This document shows positions 15,401 through 20,966 of a stretch of 20,966 nt of DNA, piece by piece (positions within the stretch are counted from its first letter, which is position 1; each line of letters starts with the position of its first letter). Below the pieces are notes generated by a model that saw nothing but the letters and a program-made list of their open reading frames with translations, did not search any database and was not told the origin of the DNA. Source of the DNA: DASYXZ01 sp035934315 (GTDB lineage Bacteria; Acidobacteriota; Terriglobia; UBA7540); assembly GCA_035934315.1 (NCBI GenBank), contig DASYXZ010000133.1, forward strand, positions 1 to 20,966, given 5' to 3'. The translations under genes were made by a program, and so were the position numbers.

Positions 15401-15494
15401 TTCGAGTCTGGAAGAAATCCGTGAAATGGAAAACGGGAGACATCCTGAGATTCAGATTTGAAAACCGGCCTGTGAGACTGGAAGACGCCCCCAT
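12456..15494 (-). CDS. Omp85-family outer membrane assembly protein with about seven POTRA domains
   Basis: From the ATG at 15494 it has 1012 residues. A clean signal peptide starts only at Met42 (MVVRFFVGFAVATLLWVSPAAA), so an ATG at 15371 is a likely alternative start. Seven POTRA-like repeats follow at about 71-142, 143-223, 224-304, 305-383, 384-472, 473-553 and 554-628; several begin with the VxxVxGxG-type strand (VEIQGHS, FEFKGNKEL, VLLMGNEHT). The 16-strand barrel (about 629-1012) has the loop motif PERFFMGGSESDRGF and ends in Phe. BamA usually has five POTRAs and TamA three, so the symbol is left blank. It heads the operon with the SurA-like and TamB genes, so it may be the TamA counterpart or a BamA paralogue. 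Confidence 0.9.
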   Translation of the reverse strand: MGASSSLTGRFSNLNLRMSPVFHFTDFFQTRRAFFPARRHLMVVRFFVGFAVATLLWVSPAAATPQWGGKVVGIRLESDAHMSIERFDQLIVQKIGEPLDRSRISVSLKNLYATGRFLELRADTQAKGTGVEVVFVGKAQYFVGVVSVEGAPRPLNSESLATGARLRLGQPLTDEDLTKARQHLAATLAEEGYYEARITQTVRKDPDTQEAAIQFSIVAGRPAVLSGVEIQGHSIVSPQRLIDIARWRPGKQMTSSRLERGLIRIHQFYLKQKRLQAYTNVQQRLYDHARHSEKLVLQVEAGPLVKLRIVGAKVSSDNLKRLLPMFAEGVTDDFAVQQGRRNLEDYFERLGYFSAKAPAERHVNPVTQEIDITYNVTLGPAGQFDGFEFKGNKELTDDELTPLLTIRTKDYPFIWRGTFSHALLAHDVTTLTAYYLAQGFPDAKVTPHLDDNFDNQPNHLFITFEIKEGARTYVGQLKLHGVDFEMEKNITPTLVTKPGQPFSPTRAQANQESILGYLRDHGYSQATASWKALPASPTHDVDLNYDIHPGPQERIQRVLLMGNEHTRAGIVQRNVLLKVGAPLDQSDIYDSQRNLYDLGVFNQVQIGPQDPQSPETQKTVLVKMEEARRWTVGYGGGIEFQRLGGNQPQGQFKASPRLSLDLSRLNVGGRAQTFTLRGQFSNLETSAGTSYLIPHLPARPDLGLRLTGLFDRSRDVQTFSAERSEASVGVEKHYGPSALLLLRYTYRNVLVDVSTLHISPNQIPLFSRPARIGMLGASYINDRRDNPADATKGSYTLADAGISVDKLGSQANFLRFSAQNSTYYQIGPHLTFARNTRIGIESPFGALRQIIIPATATQPRQVIFTHDIPLPERFFMGGSESDRGFSINQAGPRDPLTGFPVGGNALFLNSLELRVRLEENRLGFVLFHDFGNVYSSVRKMRLLKVRQNSPTDLDYTTHAIGFGVRYMTPLGPLRFDVGYNLNPPRYQVQIPGGLGVSQLSNIQFFLGVGQTF

Positions 15495-15523
15495 GATTTT
15501 AAATATTGTGGCGACAATCGGTT

Positions 15524-15529
15524 ATTATA
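15524..15529 (-). promoter_or_regulatory. Putative -10 box of the Omp85-SurA-TamB operon
   Basis: A perfect TATAAT lies on the minus strand in the 93-bp gap between the PIG-L stop and the Omp85 ATG. A start near 15517 would leave about 23 nt before ATG 15494, or about 146 nt before the alternative ATG 15371. No good -35 is seen at 16-18 nt (the nearest TTGAGC is only 14 nt away), so this is partial evidence. Confidence 0.4.
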
Positions 15530-15587
15530 CTTCGGTTTTTTCTGCTCAACCGGTTATCTGCAAGACGGCGGGCAATGATGGCTGCCC

Positions 15588-16367
15588 TTAAATCCAGGTG
15601 GCGCGCACTCGCGTCCCCACCAATGTATTTAGTAAATTGTCATGCGGGAAGCCTTGCCCCAGGTGCTGGCGGAAACCTTCTGCGCTCGCGCAACCCGAAA
15701 GTTTTCCAGCGCGCTCCGCCATCGCTCTCATCATCGTGCCCATGTCGGCAATGCCTTGCTGGGCGCTGAGAAATGCGCGCTGGCTTTCATGGCATGCCAG
15801 CATTTGCTCTTTGCGGGAGAGCTTGGGCGCGATGTCCACAAAAAGGGTGGAATGAATTTCTTCCCCCAGGATATCACGGCCGCCGAAAGGTTCAGCATAA
15901 TAAAGGTGTGGCACCGAGCGGATGGGGCGGGCTGCCTTGCGACTTCCGGTCTGAAAGTTGGGAGCCATGGCGCCGAAGCAGGCGGTCTGGCAAAGGCGGC
16001 TGGTGGTTTCATGATCGACCATGTAATCCACAGGGGAGTGAGTGAAAACCAGGTCGGGATTTACGGCGCGAAGGGCTTGCATCACCTTGCCCAGTGTTCG
16101 TCGGTCATAGAAAATATTCAGATCTTTTTCCATCAGGCAGGAGTAACCTGCTCCAATCATTTTCGCCGCGCGGGCCGCCTCCTTGCGGCGAATGGGGGCG
16201 ATCTTTGCGGCGGGTAAAAGCGTACTGCCACAATCACCGGCCGTCATAGTGGTCATGTGAATTCTGGCTCCGCGGTCTGCGAGAAGTGCGAGTGTCCCCG
16301 AGCAAAGAAATTCGGCGTCATCAGGATGAGCGAATAGCGCCAAAATGTTGATGGTTTGATACGTCAA
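15588..16367 (-). CDS. PIG-L/LmbE-family deacetylase
   Basis: The product has 259 residues from a TTG at 16367, 23 bp after the DUF2911 stop; no strong ribosome-binding site is seen, so the start is tentative. The metal-site motif AHPDDAE gives His14, Asp16 and Asp17, and the third ligand His119 sits in PVDYMVDHETTSR. These are the zinc-binding and catalytic residues of PIG-L N-deacetylases, which remove acetyl groups from N-acetylglucosamine-type substrates. The motif RRKEAARAA (60-68) is also typical. The substrate is not readable: bacillithiol precursors, sugar conjugates and small glycosides are all possible. There is no signal peptide, so it is cytoplasmic. It is probably co-transcribed with DUF2911. 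Confidence 0.85.
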   Translation of the reverse strand: MTYQTINILALFAHPDDAEFLCSGTLALLADRGARIHMTTMTAGDCGSTLLPAAKIAPIRRKEAARAAKMIGAGYSCLMEKDLNIFYDRRTLGKVMQALRAVNPDLVFTHSPVDYMVDHETTSRLCQTACFGAMAPNFQTGSRKAARPIRSVPHLYYAEPFGGRDILGEEIHSTLFVDIAPKLSRKEQMLACHESQRAFLSAQQGIADMGTMMRAMAERAGKLSGCASAEGFRQHLGQGFPHDNLLNTLVGTRVRATWI

Positions 16368-16390
16368 TTGATCGGTGTCCGGCAGCCGGC

Positions 16391-16906
16391 TTACCTGGCT
16401 GGGGCAAAAGACGCAGTGAGCCGATAGGTTCCCCAGGCAACTTCGATAATGCCGCGGTCCCCTTTGCTCGTGAGTTGAATGTCCATGGCGTCCACGGCTT
16501 CGCCGCCCTCCTCCACTTCCATCGGAATTTCGGCAAGCTTGGTACTGGGATCATAATGGGCGCGGTCTCTACTGGAGACCACTAAATTCCATTTTCCCGG
16601 CTCCACAAAGCGTACCATCAGGAAATTCTTTCCCTTGGGGACCCGCGTGCCGCCAAAATCCAAATCTGCGTCTGATTCAATCGTGGTGGGAATGTCAGCA
16701 CCCATGCGCCAGAGGTCGCCGGGATGAAGCAACTTCATCAAGTCGCGGCCTTTCAGCGTTGGCCGGTGAAATTCGATTGAAACTTTGGTGTTGCCGATGG
16801 TCGCTTTGGCTGACCCGGGTTTGTTGCCGTGGGCGAGCGCGAATTGAGGCAGAATTGCCAGCGCGCCAAAAGTCATTATCGTGACGAAGATCCGATTCAG
16901 TTTCAT
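16391..16906 (-). CDS. DUF2911-family secreted protein
   Basis: The product has 171 residues, starting at the ATG at 16906 with AAAGGAG 7 nt upstream; a longer frame to 17062 would overlap the redoxin gene and has no such site. The signal peptide is MKLNRIFVTIMTFGALAILPQFALA. The mature part shows the DUF2911 pattern: KATIGNTKVSIEFHRPTLKGR, LHPGDLWRMGADIPTTIE, a KGKNFLMV strand and a closing EVAWGTYRLTASF strand. The family is a beta-sandwich of unknown function, common in Bacteroidetes and Acidobacteria. A 95-bp gap separates it from the redoxin gene, enough for its own promoter. Confidence 0.85.
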   Translation of the reverse strand: MKLNRIFVTIMTFGALAILPQFALAHGNKPGSAKATIGNTKVSIEFHRPTLKGRDLMKLLHPGDLWRMGADIPTTIESDADLDFGGTRVPKGKNFLMVRFVEPGKWNLVVSSRDRAHYDPSTKLAEIPMEVEEGGEAVDAMDIQLTSKGDRGIIEVAWGTYRLTASFAPAR

Positions 16907-17001
16907 GATAGTTCTCCTTTCCTTTTGAGAGGTGCAATTTAATCCGGCGTCAGCGTTCCCCAATTGCATCTGCCCTCCGCGGTGCGTGCGGGATGCGGCG
17001 T

Positions 17002-17955
17002 TCATTTTAATACATTCGAAAGATATTTCCGCAATTCTTCCGGGGCCACATAGCCCACCCAATGATGGACGATCATTCCTTTCCCGTCGGTCAGAAACAG
17101 GGTTGGAAAAATTGAAATTTTTCCGTAGGCGGCATCACTTTCCCCGGTCCAATCCACAACAGGGAAGTTGATCTTTTGTTCCTTGATGTACCGTTGCCGG
17201 ACGGCATTGTCGTAACCCAATCCTAACAGTTTGTCCGCGTTGGCGCCCACTACTGTAAATCCACGGGAGGAATACTCCTGCTGTAATGCCACAAGTTTCG
17301 GGGACTCTTTCATGCAAGGTGGACAGCCGGTAAACCAGATATAAAGTAGCACAACTTTGCCCGAAAGGCTGGCTGAGTCAATGGTCCGGCCATCCAGGCC
17401 CGCGAGATTGAAGTTGGGCGCGGTCTTGCCCTCCCAGCCGCCCAGTTGGCGATCCACGGACTGCCCAAAGCGGGGGTCGCTGCGAATTATTTCCACATCG
17501 ACGTGGGCGATTTCCCCGGTCTTGCCGTCCCGAGTGAGAAAGCGCGGCACTCGCGGGTCTGATTCCATCACACGTAGCAGGACGTCCGCCGAGCCGGAAT
17601 TATGCAAATCGAATTGTTGGGCAATGGTGCGCAAACTGGGAGGCGAGCCGTATTTCTCCTGGTACTGGGCCAGAAATAAGGGAATGCGAAAAAAGGCATT
17701 GTAAAGCTTGTTAAGGGCTTGCCGCTCCTCGGGTTTGGTGAAAACGGTGTTATAAAGTTCGCTGACCACCAGCGGCTCGCCGGGCCGGATATGTCCGCGA
17801 AGATAGTCAATCACACGAGTCTCTGCGTCGGCAGGTTGTGTTTCGGGGTGACGGTGTGATGGTGAGGTGCGTTGTTTCGCTGAGGAAAAAGGCGGCACGA
17901 CTCCCACCATCGCCGTCGCGACGATAAGAGACAGGAAAGTAAATATTTTGTTCAT
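17002..17955 (-). CDS. Secreted TlpA-like thioredoxin-fold protein with an extra N-terminal domain
   Basis: The product has 317 residues. The signal peptide (MNKIFTFLSLIVATAMVGVV) ends near SSA. Residues 45-170 form a helical, Pro-containing domain I do not recognise (YLRGHIRPGEPLVVSELYN, LYNAFFRIPLFLAQYQ, DPRVPRFLTRDGK). The C-terminal domain (176-317) is a TlpA/ResA redoxin with WFTGCPPC (Cys211, Cys214), the cis-Pro at 284 (IFPTLF) and the closing helix. It should reduce or exchange disulfides in periplasmic proteins, as in cytochrome c maturation, though no cytochrome genes are near. It is separated by 70 bp from the esterase gene upstream, and a palindrome resembling a CRP/FNR site lies in that gap. 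Confidence 0.85.
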   Translation of the reverse strand: MNKIFTFLSLIVATAMVGVVPPFSSAKQRTSPSHRHPETQPADAETRVIDYLRGHIRPGEPLVVSELYNTVFTKPEERQALNKLYNAFFRIPLFLAQYQEKYGSPPSLRTIAQQFDLHNSGSADVLLRVMESDPRVPRFLTRDGKTGEIAHVDVEIIRSDPRFGQSVDRQLGGWEGKTAPNFNLAGLDGRTIDSASLSGKVVLLYIWFTGCPPCMKESPKLVALQQEYSSRGFTVVGANADKLLGLGYDNAVRQRYIKEQKINFPVVDWTGESDAAYGKISIFPTLFLTDGKGMIVHHWVGYVAPEELRKYLSNVLK

Positions 17956-18015
17956 GAATCTTCTGCCCCGCCAACCAGGCCGGGCGCGAGGTTGAATATC
18001 TGCTTCGATAACCCT

Positions 18016-18029
18016 CTGATTTAAATCAA
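18016..18029 (-). promoter_or_regulatory. Palindrome resembling a CRP/FNR-family box
   Basis: TGATTTAAATCA (18017-18028) is a perfect 12-bp palindrome. On the minus strand the site reads TTGATTTAAATCAG, 9 of 10 to the FNR-type TTGAT-N4-ATCAA. It overlaps the esterase stop and lies about 61 bp before the redoxin ATG. A T-run follows on the plus strand, so a weak terminator is the alternative reading. Confidence 0.3.
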
Positions 18030-18985
18030 GGTTTTTTATCCCTGGCCATATTGGCAGACCAGATTTGCCAATGAAAAATTAAAGAATATTTCATATACTG
18101 GGTCAAATAACTCCAGCCATGGTTGCCTGGGCGCAAATGAAATTCGTGAGCGAATCCGTGCGCCGTCAGAATTTTGTCCAGGAGCTCGGCGCCTTCATTA
18201 AAGCCGTAGCGGTCCTGCTCGCCGCAATCGAAGTAAAGTTTCAGGTTGCGGAAGTTCTCCGGATGCTCGGCGAGCGTGAGAGGGCTGTTGGCTTCCCAAT
18301 AGGATTCGCTGAGCGGAGAGCCAAAGGGGCCTTGGAGCACTTTGGCGTAAAATCCCCAGCGGCCTTCTGTGGGGAGCGGGTTGGGAAACTTGGGTAGAAG
18401 CGCGGCGCTCTGCGCGCTGGCGGAACCGAAAACGTCAGCGTGGCGCATGGCCAGGTGAAGCGCGCCGTAACCTCCCATCGATGAGCCGCTGATGCCCCGC
18501 ATTGCAGAATCCGCAATCGTGCGATATTTTTTGTCGATGGCCGTAATCAATTCCTGAATGAAAAAATCCTCGTAGCGTTCGTGGCCGTCCATGGAATTGA
18601 TGTAGAAAGAGCGGCCGCCATCGGGAAGCACGACAATAAATTTCCCCACCTGCCCATCGCTTAGCAGGTTATCAAGGATTTGTTTTCCCCCGCGTTCGCT
18701 CCAGCTTGTTTCGTTTTCAAAGAGTCCGTGGAGAAAATAAAGCACGGGATACCGCGTGTTGGTTGCAGAGGCGTAATCCGGGGGCAGAGCAACACAGGTG
18801 TTCACTGAACGACCCAGAATGGCGCTGGGTATGGCCTCGCACTCGATGGTGGTTGCCGTGGCAGGTCGGGCTTGGACGATTGGGGCGAATAATCCGCATA
18901 CTGCGGCGCTTGAAACGAATATCGCTATCCATCGTTGCGCAGTCTGAGCCGATGAAAAATTCGGAAATCGAAATGATTTCATCAT
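18026..18985 (-). CDS. Secreted alpha/beta-hydrolase esterase (esterase D/Ag85-like)
   Basis: The product has 319 residues. The signal sequence has a basic start and a hydrophobic core (WIAIFVSSAAVCGLFAPIV) with cleavage near VQA. The fold is the putative esterase family: YPVLYFLHGLFENETSW (oxyanion region), FIVVLPDGGRSFYINS, the nucleophile elbow GSSMGG with Ser169, Asp258 in FDCGEQDRYG, and His289 in RPGNHGWSY. The full catalytic triad is present. Relatives cleave acyl esters such as feruloyl or acetyl groups from carbohydrates, or S-formylglutathione; the secreted location favours a polysaccharide or lipid ester. It follows a hypothetical secreted-protein gene after an 8-bp gap, so the two are likely co-transcribed. 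Confidence 0.88.
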   Translation of the reverse strand: MMKSFRFPNFSSAQTAQRWIAIFVSSAAVCGLFAPIVQARPATATTIECEAIPSAILGRSVNTCVALPPDYASATNTRYPVLYFLHGLFENETSWSERGGKQILDNLLSDGQVGKFIVVLPDGGRSFYINSMDGHERYEDFFIQELITAIDKKYRTIADSAMRGISGSSMGGYGALHLAMRHADVFGSASAQSAALLPKFPNPLPTEGRWGFYAKVLQGPFGSPLSESYWEANSPLTLAEHPENFRNLKLYFDCGEQDRYGFNEGAELLDKILTAHGFAHEFHLRPGNHGWSYLTQYMKYSLIFHWQIWSANMARDKKP

Positions 18986-18993
18986 GGGTTGAG

Positions 18994-19515
18994 TTAGTGG
19001 GGCGTCAGCGACGTTGAGCGGCTTTGGTCAGTCTCCACGTAAACATGAGCTTTGCCGCTTTTCGATCCGACGCCCAGTGCGCCGCCCGCTTCATGGTTAC
19101 CGGAATGAGCCGGGTCAAGCGAGCCGTAGGCCTCTCCGTGGATGTTTTTCCGGGCGTGCTTAGTGGTTATCTGAGGTTTAGACTTTCCGGCTGACCCGCC
19201 ATCTGCTGAAGCGGGCGAGAATTCAAGGACGGAATCCACGCTGCTTCCGTCGGAGGTTTTACTCTTTTGCTTTTCCTTTGAATGTATTTTCGCCGCCTCA
19301 TGGGCTGCGCTTCGCGCGGCATCTTCCGTGCTCACCTGCAGGACGTCGCTGAAGATGGGTTTATTATCTGATTTTTTGGTGACGCTCTTCTGCTGCGAAG
19401 CGGGCGGAGCAGCAGGTGAATTTTTCTTTGCTTCGTCCTGTGCGATGCCCGCCGTCGAGGCGAGCAGCGCGACGGCTGCGAGAAGGATCCCGATTTGTTT
19501 CGTAGAAACGACCAT
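18994..19515 (-). CDS. Hypothetical secreted low-complexity protein
   Basis: I choose the ATG at 19515 (173 aa) over GTG at 19527 because the signal peptide then starts cleanly: MVVSTKQIGILLAAVALLASTAGIA. There is no clear ribosome-binding site for either. The mature part is rich in Ala, Ser, Lys and Gly, has few hydrophobics and is probably disordered. One stretch (KPIFSDVLQVSTEDAARSAAHEAAKI) may be helical, and the end is Gly/His-rich (GEAYGSLDPAHSGNHEAGG). No family is recognised. It is 8 bp upstream of the esterase gene and likely in one transcript with it. Confidence 0.6.
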   Translation of the reverse strand: MVVSTKQIGILLAAVALLASTAGIAQDEAKKNSPAAPPASQQKSVTKKSDNKPIFSDVLQVSTEDAARSAAHEAAKIHSKEKQKSKTSDGSSVDSVLEFSPASADGGSAGKSKPQITTKHARKNIHGEAYGSLDPAHSGNHEAGGALGVGSKSGKAHVYVETDQSRSTSLTPH

Positions 19516-19679
19516 CAATAGCACCACAATGGATTAGCGCCATCGTCCCAATCTGCTTCATTCTGCCGCGAATCACCGCGTTACGTCAAGCTACGGAAAT
19601 CCTGGCTATTCATTTTCGTTTTCTCGATATATTCCGCCTCAAAGTCATTCATGCAGCAGCGCCAAACTTACTCACGCAT

Positions 19680-19782
19680 GCAAATTATGGTGACGACCTC
19701 TATTGTAGCGGCAGTCTCCGACCGCCGTGTTTTCGGCGCCCAGAGAGCGCCGCTACAACCAATGAAGGTCACCATAATTTGC
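19680..19782. repeat. Nested inverted repeat (REP/MITE-like)
   Basis: The outer 15-bp arms GCAAATTATGGTGAC (19680-19694) and its reverse complement (19768-19782) match perfectly. Inside them a second perfect pair, TTGTAGCGGC (19703-19712) and GCCGCTACAA (19749-19758), encloses GC-rich mini-palindromes (GGCGC 19735-19739, GCGCC 19747-19751). The inner unit resembles GTAGCGGC...GCCGCTAC intergenic repeats that I associate with acidobacterial genomes. No transposase is present. It sits between the LarA-like gene end and the hypothetical secreted gene; the remaining 19528-19679 shows nothing recognisable. Confidence 0.7.
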
Positions 19783-19787
19783 GAGCC

Positions 19788-20966
19788 TCAATAGAGAGGG
19801 GAAGTGAAGTTTCCCTCGCCATCAAATTGAGGCTGAAAAACCTCTGGGTTCAAGTGCCAGCCGCGGAGTGCGGAATGTTCGCGCGCCAACCGATCCGAAA
19901 CGGCGATACGCTGGAGGTTCTGCGTGTTAGAAATCCAAACCGTGCCCTGCTCAGCGGCTGCCGGGCCGCCAAGCGAAGCCACTGCAAAAGCCAGCGCGTC
20001 GCGATCTGTCGGCAGAACCATGGGTAGGCGGACCATCTGGTGGCTCATGGACGTCCGGCCGTTCACGTACATTTTTTCAAAATCAATCTTGTTGCGCAAC
20101 CGCTGATGGATGAAATCGGCCATCCCAACCCCCAAAGCGTTTCCGCCGCTTTCCGCCGTCAAGTCACGGGCATAAATCAGGCCAATTTCCGGACCTTCGC
20201 CGGGCTGGTGTTGGGCGCCGCGGCCCACCACTTTGGCGTCCATGCCTGTGCCACTGATGTTCTTGCCGATCTCGTCCACAATCAGGAATTGGATATTGGG
20301 GAAGGGAAGTCGTGGAACCAGGCGGCGCGCCTCTGCCAGGCATGCTTCATCGAGGGCGACGATGCTCTCGGGACGGGCGGCGCGCACCGAGCAGATTTGA
20401 TGCAGTTCATTTTCGATCACGCCCATTCCGCAGAGAATCTTTCCGCTCGCGAGCGTCATGGCTGACACGGCACGAATGACTTTCTCGTATCCGGCACGGC
20501 GAAACGCGCGATGGCACTCGCGCGCGCCGTCTTCCTTGCCCATCCCGACGGCCATCATTTTTAGCAGTCCGCTTTCGATTGTCCCGGAAAAGCTGGTGTG
20601 GGGTTTGACGCGGTGCGTCACTACGATGCCGTCTGATTCCCATGCCAGCCGGTCTACGAACGCGGGGAAACCTTCGGGTGTGGTACCCAGGGAAACTGTC
20701 TCCATTGAAGACCGGATGGGCGCGCCAATAAATTCTTCCGTCATACCGTAATCTTGCAAAATTTTCCGCTGCCCCTCAGCGCTGGCGCCGCCGTGGCTGC
20801 CCATCGCGGGGAAAACAAATGGGTGCGCGCCTTGCGCCGTAAGCCATCCGCAAACGGCCCGGGTGATTTCTTTCGCGCTGGCAACTCCGCGGCTGCCCGC
20901 CGTTACTGCGATGGAGCGTCCTTTTAATCTCCCACTTGGCAGATCAAGCGAAGTAAGTACGCGATG
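19788..20966 (-). CDS. LarA-like (DUF2088) protein, 5' end outside the window
   Basis: The frame runs off the right edge; 392 residues are visible, and the ATG at 20804 is internal because the frame before it is clearly coding (IAVTAGSRGVASAKEI, GAHPFVFPAMGSHGGA). The N-terminal region matches the DUF2088/LarA fold: a GSRG loop, PFVFPAMGSHGG, then THRVKPHTSFSG and a Lys/Met-rich helix (GLLKMMAVGMGK). LarA is a nickel-pincer lactate racemase, and family members racemise or epimerise other 2-hydroxy acids. I cannot map every nickel ligand with certainty, and no larB/larC cofactor genes are visible here, so the substrate and even nickel use are open. No signal peptide is visible in the part present. 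Confidence 0.8.
   Translation of the reverse strand, partial: HRVLTSLDLPSGRLKGRSIAVTAGSRGVASAKEITRAVCGWLTAQGAHPFVFPAMGSHGGASAEGQRKILQDYGMTEEFIGAPIRSSMETVSLGTTPEGFPAFVDRLAWESDGIVVTHRVKPHTSFSGTIESGLLKMMAVGMGKEDGARECHRAFRRAGYEKVIRAVSAMTLASGKILCGMGVIENELHQICSVRAARPESIVALDEACLAEARRLVPRLPFPNIQFLIVDEIGKNISGTGMDAKVVGRGAQHQPGEGPEIGLIYARDLTAESGGNALGVGMADFIHQRLRNKIDFEKMYVNGRTSMSHQMVRLPMVLPTDRDALAFAVASLGGPAAAEQGTVWISNTQNLQRIAVSDRLAREHSALRGWHLNPEVFQPQFDGEGNFTSPLY

Noticed and set aside
16907..17062. Longer start for the DUF2911 protein (51 extra residues)
   Set aside because: It would overlap the redoxin gene and precede a proper signal peptide; the ATG at 16906 has an AAAGGAG site.
1..20966. CRISPR array or cas genes
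   Set aside because: No regularly spaced direct repeats and no Cas-like proteins were seen on either strand.

Overview
The window looks like a chromosomal segment of a Gram-negative, moderately GC-rich environmental bacterium, most likely an acidobacterium or close relative. The evidence is the gene set: Omp85, SurA-like and TamB envelope genes, DUF2911, a PIG-L deacetylase, a TlpA-type redoxin, a LarA-like (DUF2088) protein, and an integrase whose N-terminus resembles acidobacterial integrases. This placement rests on protein style, not on a marker gene.

Left chromosomal arm (1-2029): the 3' part of an unrecognised gene, possibly a glycoside-hydrolase-like protein, then a secreted beta-propeller gene, both on the plus strand.

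Integrated element (2030-7589): a 26-bp perfect direct repeat (2030-2055 and 7564-7589) equals the 3' end of a tRNA-Ser(GGA) gene that survives intact at 7564-7653 (minus). It bounds a cassette of about 5.5 kb with a tyrosine integrase next to the intact tRNA. The left half carries a membrane-anchored HNH nuclease gene coupled to a small Cys-rich protein, a divergent ribbon-helix-helix-like regulator (57 aa) and an orphan 276-aa protein. The right half runs on the plus strand: an 86-aa coiled-coil protein, a soluble HNH nuclease lacking a normal start codon, a strongly folded intergenic region, a SpoVG-like protein, a GC-rich palindromic region, a 154-aa HUH replication protein, an overlapping HTH/excisionase-like protein and the integrase. 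I see no capsid, relaxase or secretion genes. The best reading is a small tRNA-targeting integrative element with its own rolling-circle initiation module. It is the most novel part of the window.

Right chromosomal arm (7590-20966, all minus strand): the tRNA with a plausible promoter; an outer-membrane assembly operon transcribed Omp85 (about seven POTRA domains), PPIase-less SurA-like chaperone, TamB; a run of DUF2911 and PIG-L deacetylase; a TlpA-like redoxin; a hypothetical secreted protein and a secreted esterase; a nested inverted repeat of REP/MITE type (19680-19782); and a LarA-like gene cut by the window edge.

The Omp85, SurA-like and TamB products plausibly act together in transporting and inserting envelope proteins. 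The element genes plausibly form one excision, replication and integration unit with HNH nucleases as cargo or accessory functions. All assignments come from reading motifs by eye; no database search was run.
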